A stretch of DNA of 64,000 nucleotides, taken from Seriola aureovittata. Its lineage: Eukaryota > Chordata > Actinopteri > Carangiformes > Carangidae. The notes under the pieces were generated by a model. It was not told the DNA's origin. It ran no database searches and saw only the letters and a program-made list of their open reading frames with translations. The stretch is taken from NCBI RefSeq assembly GCF_021018895.1, contig NC_079364.1, positions 33,508,701-33,572,700 on the forward strand. Reading direction: 5' to 3'. Shown here piece after piece: positions 34,639-47,919 of the stretch; positions within the stretch are counted from its first letter, which is position 1, and the number at the start of each line of letters is the position of its first letter. The position numbers and the translations under genes were made by a program.

Positions 34639-36733
34639 TGTTTGTCTTTATATTAAGATAGAACATTTTCCAAACATTATCTCTGAGAATTATTTATGAA
34701 ACATTTGCTTCACACATAAAATAGGTGTTGAACATAATTCAGGGTTTTGCAGAACTAACATTCTTAGTGATATTGTTGCATCAGTTTTTGATCATTTTGT
34801 CTCAACTGTGTCGTACACACACGCACACAGTTCAAGGTACTGACTGTACATGCACATACTAAAATACACACCCACATAGAGACATGAGTGTGATGACAAG
34901 CAATTCCTGCTGGATAAAAATTTCATGTTCAGTATTTATATTGGTCTGACAGTGTTCCTTACATCCAGTCATTAGAGTGCTGCTGTGTTATATGTAGAGA
35001 CAGCGCTCCCTCAGAGCTGCACAAATACTCGGGGCTTCATAGAACTACTGCAGACAGAAGACACACCTTGGAGCTGTCAGACAACATGTTATACAAGACC
35101 AGAGTAGAAGAGAAACTGTGGGAAGCTGCTTCAGACAAGGTCCAGGCTTTATGGCGTATAACGTCCAGAATCTGGACACTACTACAGTGGACTGGTGATG
35201 ATAATGTCTCACTTCCTTTCAGGGGACAAGGGTCGAACCAAGAGGTCTGACGAGTAAATGATGCATACGCACAAAAACATACATACAGCTTTACATTTAC
35301 ATTTATTCTCATTACTCTAACAAAATAATTTTTCATGTATTTGTACTTTTTGGGTTTTTGACCATTTCACTTTTTAGTATTTTTTGTATTTTTATTTTAA
35401 ATGTTGTACTTTGCTATATTTCAAATCACATCTGCTAAACAGTTTGAGAATGAAGCAAAAGAGGGAGGCAGATCAGCTGGTGAGTCTGCAGCTGCAGGAG
35501 GACACAGCTCACAGAGGATACTCACTGTTCACTGTGCTCTCTGAGTGTCAGGGGATGTGTTCGCACCTGGAATGGGCCTTGCAGTTTGTGAGCAGTACTA
35601 AAATACACAACTCTGTAATAAAATCATGGATGATGTCATTATGGGTTGTGGTTATTATTTATTGTAACTTGGCAGTGTTAAAAAAAAAAAGTTAAGTGAC
35701 CCAGATCTAAATTGCTAAAACGCTCATAGTAAAGAGACTTCTGCTTTCACTCAGGAACCTTAATGTCAGTGAGGTGCAGAACTGTTCTGAGTGTGGAACA
35801 GTTAGACTGTATGGAATAATGCATTGAGAATACAGTGAATGAGCAAAGAAGTTGAATGACAGATGGGTTCTTGACTTGGTCTCGACCCCCAGTTAGACGA
35901 GTTCATGATTTCATATTGAATCTGTTCAGACTCGGTCTTGATTCTGACTCAGTGAAAAAAGTCTGGTAATTTTAATATGGGTCAGATTTCCGCTGATTTT
36001 TGATATGATAAATCAGTGAATTGTAGTGTGCTGTAGATGTGAGATGATTTTTGTTGTCAGGGTAAAATTCACCTCGAATCTTATTCATCACTGCTGCCAG
36101 ACAACAGCTTCTGTTATCTGTGGGAATGTCGCTCAGATCCCACAGCTGGAGGAGCAGACTGTTTTTCTTATTTGACTTCAATAATCAGAAATCCTGTAAA
36201 ATGATGTCAGATGCACAGAGTAAGTCACGTTGCTGTTAAAACTGCAGAACACACCACCGAGATGAGGAAGACATAGGTCCTGAAGTGGCTGGAGCTGAAG
36301 ATGTGACTCTAAATTGGAGGGGAGGTTTGCTATGTTGAAGCTGATAAGAAGCTTTTCATGTTTATCTTCAAATCTTTTCAGTTGTGCAGAATGTATATCA
36401 TACATACACACGGACTTAGACAAACACTGATGCTTGCAAACACTAACAAGGAACAGCAGTCTGAGAGGCCCAACAGGCCACCCACTCACCACTAGTCATC
36501 AGTCAGGACCAAACATTTACTGAGAGTTCTGTTTCTCAGAGCGCTGCACTGGTTGGACTCGGCAAGTCAAATCCCTCGCCACTAATTTGTTCCACAATAA
36601 TTCTCAAGGCCAGGGAGGAAACGTAAACTGTTCCTGTGAGAAAGAGGAAGCTCTCACTGTAAATCACTTGTCTGTGTGCGACATAGGAGCTGCTCTCAAG
36701 TAGGTTTTCAACTTGCAACAACTGGTGTATGGT
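34639..36733. other. Intronic stretch, nothing recognised
   Basis: Short reading frames without homology. The minus-strand frame 36178-36492 begins with a hydrophobic segment, but no exon context was found. Confidence 0.45.
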
Positions 36734-36781
36734 TGTTTTGTTTTTGTTTTTGTTTTTGTTTTTGTTTTTGTTTTTGTTTTT
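36734..36781. repeat. (GTTTTT)n microsatellite
   Basis: Seven to eight GTTTTT hexamers. Confidence 0.97.
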
Positions 36782-37439
36782 TGATTAAATACAACAAGGT
36801 CATGAATCAGCTCGTCGATTATCACTGAAAACAAGACCAGGTGAAAACCTAGTATATTTCTTGACCTCGTATGGTCAATGTGCGAAGCTGAGGACGTAGT
36901 TGAAAACTGTTGTGGAGCCGCTGTACTCTCTCCTCCTGTCTGTGCTCACATATACAGTATTTAAATACAGCTGAATTCACAATAGAGCTGTTCTCATCGA
37001 CATGTTTTTCAGTTTCTGTTGTCATGACAATGGAAGAAGTTTGAAACAGTGACTGATACAATGCCTATTAAGATGACATGTTAACCAGCAGTCACTTCTA
37101 AAATCCTGATTTAATAACCACGACGTCATCAGACAACATCACCAAACACATCAGTTAAAGACAAAGACTGAACTGTGAGCTCAGCTGGATTCACTGTAAC
37201 ATGATCACTTACAGAGAAAGGTAGTAGAGACAGATTATGTTTCTCATTTTGTCTCTCACACAACTCACAGCTTCCATCTGGGATTCACAACAATTTAACA
37301 ATTGTATTTATTATGTATTTCCTCAAAAAGTAACCGGGGCCATTATTTACTTCAACTCCAGAACATAACAGAATTTTATGGCTTTATATAGAATTTTTCA
37401 GTTGCTCCCAGTTGCTGTGATTACAATTACTGCATTACA

Positions 37440-37600
37440 TGTTAATACAATCTGAACACTTCCTTTTATCATTTCAAATTAAAAGTCCTCTAGTGTTTCA
37501 GTGGAAAAACCATTTATTTCTTAACAGGTCTTTTATAGCTGTGCTGCAGTAAGAGTAAGAGTTGTCTCATTTCTGGTTGCTGATGTTTCTGTTGTTTACA
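37440..37600 (+). repeat. Dispersed repeat family B, copy 1
   Basis: 'acacttcc..atcatttcaaattaaaagtcctctagtgtttcag...aacaggtctttta' matches the copy at 47.92-48.03 kb. The family is unclassified and non-coding. Confidence 0.6.
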
Positions 37601-40600
37601 TGTTATTCAGATCTTCTAGTTTCTTTAGCTATTAGTAATACTGATACATGTAATGAAAGTAGTTTATTTGCTCTAATGGAGTTGAGGCTCAGTGTATTGG
37701 AAGCACTCACTTCCCTGCAGCTGGGAAACCAGAGTGGCTAGGTAGACTTCCTGTAACAAGAGGTGTAGCCCTGAGCCCCCAGTCAGCATCCATACACGGT
37801 CAAACCATGCAGGTGTTTAGCTGACCAATGATGGAAATATGATCAGTCAGTCAGTCAGTCAGAGGGGCCAGCTCTACAATGGTGAATGTCACTATTGTGG
37901 TCCGCCCAAAAAGGTCTACAGGAGCGCTGGATGTTTTATCATAATTTTGACAAAGATAGAATTGTGGTCTGAACTTTTCACTTATTGATGGATCAAGCAG
38001 AAGTTTATCATATCATCTTAATCAACATGAATCTATCTGTATTAATCTCTCATTTAACTGGTTTAAACAGACTCTTGTCCAGATATACAAAAGTCTACGG
38101 TCATGTCTGTACAGATGGATTTGCAGATGCAAATTGGATCTGCAAATTCTATTTGTATTTATCAGAGCAGCTGAATTTGAAAGTGGTATTTACACGAGTA
38201 ATAGGCTCCACCCCTGCTGGAGGTTTTACAGAAATTCCCCAGAGCCTGTCATCCACAGAGAAACATCAACACTAAGCTTGATGCAGAAAAAAATTCTACA
38301 ACAAAATATGTATTTCATGACAAATTTGTTTGTAGTAAATAGGTTAATAATACATCCAGAGTTCCTGACTATAGGTCAGAATTCATCAGGACACAGTGTG
38401 AGGCAGCAAACATTTTGTACCATTAATGATAGCAAAAAAACTAAAGACAGGAAACATGAGAATATCCTTAAAATGAAACCAAATTGAAGTTTTGAAGTAG
38501 AGTCACAGTGACAGCAACCGGAGATAGAACTGGATTATTTGTGTCACAGCACACTACTAACATTGTTAACATACAATAATTATCAGCTCGTAACCATTTC
38601 ACTAGAGAGCCTGAGTCAGTGAGGAAGCAGAGCAGTCGAAGCAAAAGAAGAAAACATTTGTCAGTCTTCAATCAATCTACTGTTCCTGTTTAATCTGTAA
38701 CCGTCCAAAACAGCCCCAATTTTATTTATTGTATTTCAGTGTAGTAAATACTGTATGTTTTCTCCTCACTGATTAGCACTGCTGTAAGGCTTCTGATGAT
38801 TTCTGCCCTGTTGATGATGATTGGTCGCTGGAAAGCTGTGATGTCAGAAACTTCTGAGACTGTGCTGAAACACAACGTCCACAACATGAAGGCAGAATAA
38901 AAGAAATGAAGGACTCATCTCCTTTTGATTCCAATGAATTCCTGGTGAGTCTCGCTCACTCTTTTCAGAACTCTGTGTTTCTGTGTGTTGCGTTTGGCCT
39001 TTCCACCTTCCTCTTAAGTGAATGATTGGAGTCATGCCCTTGCCAGCAATAAGAATAATTTGCACTCTTGATAGGAGAACTGAACTTAGTTTTGCCATAA
39101 CTCTTTTTTTCGCCTTTGGAAATGGCTTTATGTTTTAATGAAAACTTCATAGACAGCTGCAGATTGGTAATAATATGTTATATTCGAAATATGAGGAGTT
39201 TCAATAAGGAATAAATCCATCTTCAAGCTCACACTTTAGAAACAGATCACAGCAGAATGCTATTACATGAAAGTGAAATATGAGAGTGTATTATATATAT
39301 CATCAGAGTATAAAAGAGATCATCTCTTAATACAAAGCATGTCTTTATCAAATCTGGATTGATGTTCAACTAATACACTTTCTGAAGGTTGACTGATGAA
39401 GCTAGGTATCAATGGATTATTCATGCATCATCTTTTTGGCTACCAGCTGACATCCAATTATATTCATACACGTGTCAGGAAGCCTTTATAAACTATAAAA
39501 CTAGCCATTCTCAGAGGCCTGACTTTTCCTACGCTTTGTGGTTCACATTGTCTCAACAACTGTTAATTTGTCCAAATGTTTGGTCTATTTAGCAAGCACT
39601 TAGGGTTTCATTATTTTGAAATATTAGGCTTTTTTTGGTTTGTATAACTGGGACTATACATAACAATGTGAAATGTAGCTTCTGATGCAAAGGCAACAGA
39701 GTGTTAAAGCAACCATGTCTGCCACAGGGTGGTGGGGATGTTTAAATCGTGGGTACAAGACAGATCCAAGAACATTCAGACTGTGACACACTGAACTCTC
39801 TGGTCTTCAGCTGTAGTTTGAATTTTAGTGATTTGCGGGTACTGTGGCTCCTCCACCATGACAAGGGTTCAGGAGGCTCCATTCAGAGCCACCACAGCCA
39901 AACACACTTGTCAAACCAGAGCAGTTTGAAATGATTCCTTTCAACTGCAGAATTATTATTTTGCATTTCACTTCTGTACACATGTACCATATATGGAACA
40001 CTTTGATATAGATGAAAGTGAATTTCATCACAATAAAAATATTCCTCAGACTGAGAAACTTATTAAGCCTTCTATATGGAGCAGTCAGCCATTTTTAAAC
40101 GCACCAGTGACACACATTATCTTTGCAAAACAAGAGAGAAAAAATCCTGCGGGAGTCCTGACATTCATTGTATTTTGGGGTGAGTCTTTCTGATGAGCAG
40201 CAACTATAGAATAAACATCAAAAGACTACAGACAGAGAGGGAGAAAGAGGGTAAAGGAGGGATGCGGGGGGAGAAGAGGAGAACATAGGAGCAGGATGAA
40301 AGGTGAGGGAAGAGAGAGAAGTGAGTGATGGAGAGAGTGGTGGAGATCCCTGTGGAGGGCCAACAATAGTATGAATGCAGGAAATGAGTCCCAGGGCCTG
40401 CTGTGCTAATGATGAGGAAGCTGGGGAACCCTGCTTAGTCCTGTTCTCTCTGATGAAGCTCAAAATAGACACACATACATACACATGTCTGTTACTATAC
40501 TTGTTAGGACCCTTGTGGACTCATCTAACCATTTACATGCCAAACTTTAAACTAAGCTCTTTGTGAAACTGAGAAATTGTTGAGTCTGCTCCACTGTCTA

Positions 40601-40671
40601 CATTTGATTGTTTTCTTGTTGTTTAAGCTCCTCATGCACACAGACAAAGAAATGAAAAGAAACAGCTAAGA
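37601..40671. other. Intronic stretch, nothing recognised
   Basis: It includes a short CAGT run near 37850. No gene, element end or large repeat was recognised. Confidence 0.45.
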
Positions 40672-41000
40672 AATGAGAAACAGGATGACAGTGTCTCCAT
40701 CCACAGCTCACAGAGGTCACTGATGGTCTGATGAGGATGAAGATGATGTGAATAATATATGCTGTGACCTTCACAGTCATCTGATCTCAGTCCAGTTGAA
40801 CTATGTGAGATGTTGAAGCATCGTGTTAGACAGCACTCTCCACCACCATCATCAAAACATGAGGGAATATGTTTGTGAAGAATGGTTCATCCTCCAGTTG
40901 TGTTCAGAGACTTGGGGCAGTGAAGCTGTTCTGGCGACACTTTACGTTGGTTTTTACTTTAATTTGTCAACATCTGTCCATCTGTACGTTTGCTGTCAAC
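40672..41000 (+). mobile_element. Tc1-derived non-autonomous remnant, copy C
   Basis: It begins 'gaaacaggatgacagtgtctccatccacagctcac' and is over about 85% identical by eye to copy D at 54.14 kb. Both carry the trp-pro-ser-gln-ser ('accttcacagtca') and 'agacagc.ctctccac...catcatcaaaacatgagggaatatg' segments of a Tc1-like transposase, with the upstream part missing at the same place. Frameshifts and stops are frequent. Confidence 0.75.
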
Positions 41001-41039
41001 TAAATAATATTGTATTTTGAAAATGAATCTGAATGAATT

Positions 41040-41390
41040 CATTCATTCATTCATTTTCTACCGCTTATCCTCTAGTAGGGTCGCGGGGGGGCTGGAGCCT
41101 ATCCCAGCATCTTTTCAGGCGAGAGGTGGGGTGCACCCTGGACAGGTCGCCAGCAAACACATAGAGACAGACAACCATTCACACTCACAGCCACACCTAT
41201 GGTCAATTTAGAGTATCCAATTAGCCTAGTCCCCATTTGCATATCTTTGGACTGTGGGAGGAACTCCCAACTGGCACGGGGAGAACATGCAAACTCCACA
41301 CAGAAAGATCCCACGGCCGAGCCGGGACTCGAACCTGGAACCGTCTTGCTGTGCGGCGACAGCGCTAACCACTGCACCCCCGTGCAGCCC
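41040..41390 (-). mobile_element. tRNA-derived SINE (same family as 62.84 kb), internally deleted
   Basis: On the minus strand the head has a tRNA-like A box ('tggttagcgctg') and B box (GGTTCGAGTCC), a body with 'tcctcccacagtccaaagatatgc', and a CATT/GAAT tail. Near-duplicates TCTGAATGAATT (41028-41039) and TCTGAATTAATT (41391-41402) flank it. About 30 bp of the central region present at 62.84 kb is missing. The reading frames across it are not genes. Confidence 0.85.
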
Positions 41391-41594
41391 TCTGAATTAA
41401 TTATAAAATTAAAATATTGTTGATATTTGAATTGCACCTTCAAAAAAAGAAAAAAGTCAGAATATATATACAGTGGAAACAGAACAGGAAGTAAGCGGGA
41501 AAATTCCTTCATTCATTCATTAGCTATACTGCTTAGGGCTGACATACAGAGACAAATAACCATTCACACTCACACCTATGCACAATTTAGAGTC

Positions 41595-41775
41595 ACCAAG
41601 TAACCATAGACTGTAAATAAAGATGGATGTAGCCTCTGTGACAGGTTTCTGAAGAGGAGTTTTGAACCTCAGAGTGAGCTGCTCCACCGTCGCCATCTTG
41701 GCAGCGTCTTACTCCGTCCCTAACTCCCAGCTAATGCAAATATGGGCAAAGAGGAGGGGCGTGTGTGGAGCTGAG
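41595..41775. repeat. Interspersed repeat, short DNA-element type
   Basis: It starts 'catagactgtaaataaagatggatgtagc' and includes 'tcgccatcttgg', 'gcgtcttactccgtccc' and 'aactcccagctaatgcaaat', recognised as a common teleost non-autonomous repeat. Limits are uncertain. Confidence 0.5.
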
Positions 41776-44700
41776 ACTTTGGTTCATGCCGGGTTTTCTG
41801 TAAAACTGTCATGTATATAATGAGGAGGCTCAGATGAATGTAGAGTTGGTCTGAAGTCTGGATGGTGAACAATGAGAATGATAACAGGCCATTATAAGTT
41901 GACTGGGCCCTTTTGCAAAAATGTAATAAAAGGTGGTTGTGCTTTCAATGTTAGAAGGTCCAGATGAAAATAAAGCTTTTTGGAAATGAGAATGTTGATC
42001 ACAAAAATCCTTTTCCTGCACAAGGTCTGTAACTTTACCTACTGGCAAATATTAAAGTAAGAACTCAGATTTTTTTTGCTTGTCTGACATTATAAAACCA
42101 TCAAGTGTTATTTTTATGTCTGTTAGAGCAGAGATGAAACAAATGAGATACAACATTTTAATTAGTGATCTTTGTAAGTGCTGGTAGGCAAATTTATGGT
42201 TAGAGCCAGGCCAGCTGTTTCCTCACATCCTGACTCCAGCTCAACAAACAGAACAGGTACTGATTGACTGATCTCATCTCACTCTCCAAATGAAAGCAAA
42301 CAAGTAAATAATTCTTCCAAATATATCAGCTGTTCTTGTTATCCTGTTTCTCTGCTAACATCCAGGCTCTCACTTTAAACCAGCACCCTATGCAGAGAAG
42401 TGAGGTCGGACAAAATGTCCTTAGCTCTGAGGATATTCCTCATCTGTCTGTTTTAGGGTTGTAGGTTGTAGGTTTTTGCAAGCTCGTACAGAGAAGTACA
42501 ATAAGACCAGACCTGCAATGACTGTCCCTGAGGTTGGTCAGGCAGATTATGATTTACTAAGGAAATTTAAGGAAGTTTAATCCTGTGTACGTTTGTCCTT
42601 GTCACCATCCCATCCACTTCCCCAAACAGCCCCAATTAGGAGTGGAATCTCCCAGGACCCCCAGTACAACCTACCACCTATCAAGGGCCAACCCAGGTTA
42701 GTAGACACTGCATTACTGTGGTGCACAGACCTGATGTCTCTGAAGTTGGCAAATGGAAATGATATAACCATCCTCAGTCTTGTGGCTCTATAACTATTGA
42801 TTAGTGCATTGAATATTGGCAAGTTCATGGAGGAAGCACAAGGAAGTGAAGATATAAACTTTGATGACTTGAGCATTACATTAATTAATTACACCAAAAT
42901 GACTGATATTATTATCAATAATTTTATTATTATCATCACCACCATCGCCACCCGTTTTAAAACCAATGCCACATCCTTCAGGTATATTTTATCATAAAGA
43001 TTAATTCCCATCAATTATTGCTGCCACTGAAATGTCATCAAGTTGTAACTACATGCCTCTGCAGAAGGCTTTTGATTTGAAAACACAGATAAAGTGAAAT
43101 AATATATGATGTATGAGGAAAACATAGCCTATTTTAACCTTCATTTTTCATTAGGCAGGAATTAGACTGTTTGCTGTTGAACTCCTTATGATTTATTATT
43201 TATTTTGGGCAGCGGCCAAATGTTATTATGAGCTATTAAATGGTTTGTGTTTGGATGTAGTAGTGACGCTCAGAATTTTGTTTGAATGGATTAGAAATGT
43301 AAGACTGTGCTAAGTCTGTTGTGGAAATACCAAGAATGGAGAACTTTTACTTTAGATAAATGTTTCTTTATTTAAAAGCAGCTCAGTGTAATATGTGAAC
43401 ATGTCATCGTGATTAATATCCCACCAATAAATAATGGTAATGTGTGATCAGGTGGAAAATAATTTGTCTGGGTGGTGGGTGTATTATTTATGCATACATG
43501 TGGATTGAGATGATATGATCCGCAAATCTGCGCAATACTAGTGTGGTTTTCATTAAGCGTGCACATGACAACATGTCAACTTGGCTCACTTAACTGATGT
43601 AAGTGCTCCACAACTTTTGTTTGCACATGATAAAACTATCAATAAAGTCTATTTAACATTTGATGATGTAGTCAGTTTTAGTTGACTAATCTGTGTAAAC
43701 TTGCCATTGTAGGCATGGTGGTTACATAACCTTCCAAATGAGCCACGACTTTACCGTGCATGTGCATGATCATAGGTGCTTTCCGGTACTACACCTCCCC
43801 CCATGCCTCCTCCACAGAAAAACAGTCCTGGGGGACACACTGGGCTCTGTACTTCAACAAAAATGTGTGATGTGTGGAAATTAAACAAAAATTGTACATC
43901 TGGGGACTTATCTGATTAGGTAATAACATAATGAGGTATAATGAGGTGACTGGTCAGAAATCCTTCATTCAATGCACCATAAAGAAGAGCTTGACAGCCT
44001 CCACCAAACTGAATCACCACAAGAATGTTCCAGCTATTAGCTATTAAAGGATCTGACGGCAGAGGAGCGTGTGTATGTGCATGTATGTGTAAGTCGGTGG
44101 GGTTGAGAAGGTTGAAAGATGAAGGCAAATATTTGGTTGCTAACAGTGATCAGGCACACATGCCGGGCCATCATCAGCAGTGGCAATAGGCCAGGGAGAG
44201 CGAGCAGAGCAGATAAAAGGAGAAGCTGAAGAGTCTAGTTGGCTGGAGTGGCCAGATGAGACTAACAGGCGCAGGATTTACATAGCACTCATCAGGGCGA
44301 TAAACTGTGTAATGGATGTCCAGCTGATGCATTACCAGACCGTCTGCTTCTGCATGGCCATCCACTACTGTGCAGCTCTGACCAGCCTATAATAGGATGC
44401 ATATGTAGCCACGTTAACCTGAACCAGTCTGTCGGACTTAAAGGACTAGTTGGCGTGTTTACAGAGCATGGTTATTTGCCTCTGAATGCATTGTGGCTGG
44501 AGACATAAACAGACAGCAAGTGGGAAAAATACATTGCCTGTGCAGTGCATTAGCATTAAGCATTTGGCATGGAACATAAACAAACAGCTGTTTCCCATGA
44601 ATGGCTTCAGCTTGCTCGGACAAGAGGAATAACAAACTGAGATGCTGAGATGCCCCCCTCCATCAGACTTGTTTGTTTTTACAAGCACAGCAATTGTATT

Positions 44701-45308
44701 TGCCCTGTAAAAACAAAACCTAGATCCAGCCTCATTTAAGAGCTCCACAGGCACCGTCCTGTGTTGCTGAATAAAATTCATCAGTCAGTGCATTGCAATT
44801 TTTGGATCACAGCTCCACAGTGGACTCTGTACCTCTGTTATCACTCACCACCTCATAATGAAAAACTTTCACTCCATGCCATAACTAGTGCAGAAGTCCA
44901 AACATGGAAGAGTTTAGTTACACAGTGCAGCCTGTTACATTAGCAGTGCTGTCAAGGCAACACGAGTCAGTAACTGGACATGAACCATGTTTACTACTTT
45001 GCAGGAAGCTCAATCAAACCAACTATATTAAGGAGAATTAACTGTTTGAGGTGGTAGCACTCTCCGAGCCCTGTATCCCTACAAGAGGTTCAGCTAATTC
45101 CACACGTCACAGTTTATAGCTAATGTCAGTGTCCCTGCAGGAAGTACCTGTGTGGCCTTTTTATCTTTCAATCTTTCACAGTCTGCAATTCATTTTTACC
45201 AATTATAATCATCTACCTTATCCTTAAACCAGTAGCACTGTACTCAGTGTTAATAATACATCACCCTCCATGTGACTGTTCCAGACACAACTAAATCCAT
45301 CACAAAGA

Positions 45309-45309
<1 letters not shown>
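41776..45309. other. Intronic stretch, nothing recognised
   Basis: Mostly unique-looking. 44180-44420 is of higher complexity, with overlapping reading frames on both strands (70 and 63 codons) that match nothing I know. It may be conserved non-coding sequence. Confidence 0.45.

Positions 45310-45359
<50 letters not shown>
45310..45359. repeat. (GT)n microsatellite
   Basis: 25 GT units, followed by a 'gtgaccttgaatg...gaggtcacgttgacctttgacc' segment that is a frequent companion of GT arrays in fish. Confidence 0.97.
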
Positions 45360-45360
<1 letters not shown>

Positions 45361-45546
45361 CAGTTTTGGGTCTGAGCCTGAGTTTCATGTGACCTTGAAT
45401 GTTTTTACGGAACATTATGATGTCATAGTGAAGTTGACCTTTAACTGTCATCACTTATTTAACACTTTATTCTGACAGACGTGTATTAAATTGTGTCATA
45501 AATAGTGAATGAATTTAAAACGTGTTTTGTGAGGTCACGTTGACCT

Positions 45547-46968
45547 TTGACCTTTGAATTTCAAGCTGCTCTCCAGAGGACTTCTGATCCGGTGTCTACG
45601 GACAGGGAGATGGAGAGAGAGTTAAGCGGGCTTATGCAGGGTAATAGCTCAGTATGTAACTACGCCATCCGCTTCCGCACCCTGGCGGCGGAGAGCGGAT
45701 GGAGCACCACAGCGCTCTATGATGTGTTCCTGAACGGACTGTCTGCTCGCATACGGGAGCTATTGGTGCCCTTGGACCTGCCCGCGGACCTGGACTCTCT
45801 CATCGCCCTAGCCATCCGGACAGATAACCGGATTCATGAACGCCATCAGCATCGGAGAGGCCAACCGTCGTCAGAGGGGTACCAGCGTCCGCTGGCTTTG
45901 GACGGGCAGAAAGCCCGAGGCTCGACTCCCGAACGTCCTCCCCTCTTACCCACGGCAGGAGAGACCGAAACCATGCAACTCGGGAGGACACGGCTGACGC
46001 CAGGGGAGCGACGGCGACGTCAGCAGGAGGGCCGATGCTTTTACTGCGGGGAGTCCAATCACCTCGTCGCTGCCTGTCCTGCCAAAAGGGCCGAGCTGGT
46101 GAGTCCGCACTCGACTCCTGTTCGCGCTCTGCATGTCCTCACGTCCGTCAAGGTAACTCACCACACCACCACCACCAACCTTAGGGCACTTATAGACTCA
46201 GGAGCCGATGAGAGCCTGATGGATTGGGGTCTGGCCGCTGAATTAGGGCTCAATTCGGAGCCACTGGCCAGGCCCATCCAAGCCAGAACACTCAACGGAA
46301 AGGAACTGTTTACCATAACTCACACCACTGAGACTCTGGAACTGCACACACACGGTCATAATGAGCGTATGAATTTTCACCTTTTTCAGTCATCATCACA
46401 GACACTGATTCTTGGCCTCCCCTGGCTGTGCAAACACACCCCTCACATTAACTGGAGGACTGGAGAGATCCTAGGATGGGGGAAAGACTGTACTGGGCAT
46501 CTAGAGTATGACCCAAACCAGGGAAATAACCTTTCCACTTTTAACCATGTTTCTCTCCATGTTGCCACAGAGACTGACCTGAAATCTGTGCCCTTCTGCT
46601 ACCACCACCTCCAGGAGGTTTTCAGCAAATCCAAAGCCATGTCACTGCCACCACATAGACCATATGACTGTGCCATAGACCTGAAACCTGGTTCCACCAT
46701 CCCTAAGGGTCGCCTATACTCGGTCTCCGGGCCGGAGAGAGCGGCAATGACTGAATACATTGAGACCTCACTGAAGGCGGGGCTTATTCGCCCCTCTTCA
46801 TCGGCCGCTGGAGCCGGATTTTTCTTTGTCACTAAGAAGGATGGGTCTCTTAGACCATGCATTGACTACAGCCCCCTTAATGACATAACGATCAAGAACC
46901 GCTACCCTTTGCCCCTCATGTCATCTGTGTTTGTTCAACTCCAACAGGCTAAGATATTTACCAAATTA
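45547..46968 (+). pseudogene. Ty3/Gypsy (Sushi-type) Gag-Pol fragment: gag, zinc knuckle, protease, start of RT
   Basis: One open frame covers several domains. First a capsid-like region (residues about 3-100, with FRTLAAESGW and LYDVFLNGLSARIRELLV), then a CCHC zinc knuckle CFYCGESNHLVAAC (residues 164-177; 46036-46077). Next an aspartic protease motif LIDSGADESLMDWG (catalytic D217), and then the RT N-terminal part with RPYDCAIDLKPGS, GFFFVTKKDGSLRPCIDY and NRYPLPLMSS. The order and the single gag-pol frame are typical of Sushi-type chromovirus retrotransposons. The copy starts abruptly near 45557 without LTR or primer site, and stops at FTKL before the catalytic aspartates of RT, where a Tc1 fragment begins. 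No LTR is found on either side. The frame is uninterrupted for 1.4 kb, suggesting a fairly young copy. It cannot transpose. Confidence 0.92.
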
Positions 46969-47840
46969 TTCAAAAAGAACTGGTCTGTTGCTCAGTGGTC
47001 CAAAGTCCTCTCGATGAGAGCAAATTTTGCATCTCATTTGGAAACCAAGGTCCCAGAGTCTGGAGGAAGAATAGAGATGCACACAATCCAAGATGCATGA
47101 AGTCCAGTGTGAAGTTTCCTCAGTCTGTGTTGGTTTGGGGAGCCATGTCATCTGCTGGTGTTGGTCCACTGTGCTTTATTGAGTCCAGAGTCAACGCAGC
47201 TGTCTATCAGGAGATTTTAGAACACTTCATGGTTCCTTCAGCAGACAAGCTTTATGGAGATGCTGACTTCATTTTCCAAAAGGATATGGCACCTGCCCAC
47301 ACTGCCAAAAGTACCAAAACCTGGTTAAATAACCATCAGATAACGGTGCTTGATTGGCCAGCAAACTCGCCAGACCTGAACTCCATAGAGAATTTATGGG
47401 GCATTGCCAAGAGAAAGATGAGAGACATGAGACCGAACAATGCAGCAGAGCTGAAGGCTGCTATCAAAGCATCCGGGTCTTCCATAACACCTGAGCAGTG
47501 CCACAGTGCCACGCCGCATTGAGGCAGTAATTCATGGAAAAGGGGCCCAAACCAAGTACCAGGTACATATGCAAGATTAAACCTTTCAGAGGGCCAATAT
47601 TTCTCTGTTTAAAATCCCCTTTCTATTAATTGTATGTGATATTCTAATTTTTTGAGATTTTCAATTTGAGGTTTTCATAAGTTGTAAGGCATAATCATCA
47701 AAATGATATCAAATGAAGGCTTGAAATATCTTGAGTTGCATGTTATGAATCTATGTCATACATTAGTTTCACCTTGTAAATCTAATTGCTGGAATAAACG
47801 AACCTTTGCACGATATTCTAATTTTCCTGTAACCTGTAAC
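46969..47840 (+). mobile_element. Tc1-like transposon, 5'-truncated, with its right end
   Basis: The Tc1 sequence starts inside the transposase (KNWSVAQWSKVL) directly after the Gypsy RT fragment. It continues to a 3' non-coding end, 'gttatgaatctatgtcatac...cacgatattctaattttcc', typical of this fish Tc1 family. The left inverted repeat and DNA-binding half are missing, and Gypsy sequence does not resume after the right end. The junction is therefore not a simple insertion. Confidence 0.85.
46995..47522 (+). pseudogene. Tc1 transposase, catalytic domain, DD34E triad kept
   Basis: The frame reads DESKFCISFGNQGPRVWRKN..., SVKFPQSVLVWGAMSSAGVG, FQKDMAPAHTAKSTKTW and VLDWPANSPDLNSIENLWG. Counting from 46995, the triad is D7, D97 and E132, with 34 residues between the last two: the DD34E signature of Tc1-family transposases. 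The sequence QSVLVWGAMS and NSIENLWG differ slightly from the usual family motif (PIENLWG). The N-terminal HTH domains are missing; a small deletion before DESKF shifts the frame relative to the upstream KNWSVAQWSKVL; and a deletion after EQCH shifts the frame again so that the PRRIEAVI tail is out of frame. Not functional. Confidence 0.93.
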
Positions 47841-47919
47841 TCATCATGTTTTGGTAGGAAGTCTCCTCCTGATCATTTTTGTGCTGCTAAAGCTCATGCA
47901 TTACGATGTTAATACAAAT

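Noticed and set aside
36178..36492. Minus-strand frame with hydrophobic N-terminus as the missing adamtsl signal-peptide exon
   Set aside because: No ATG start, no fitting phase-0 donor, no homology.
45547..47100. An intact 517-residue polyprotein gene
   Set aside because: The C-terminal 45 residues are Tc1 sequence in a wrong frame; RT catalytic part, RNase H, integrase and LTRs are absent.
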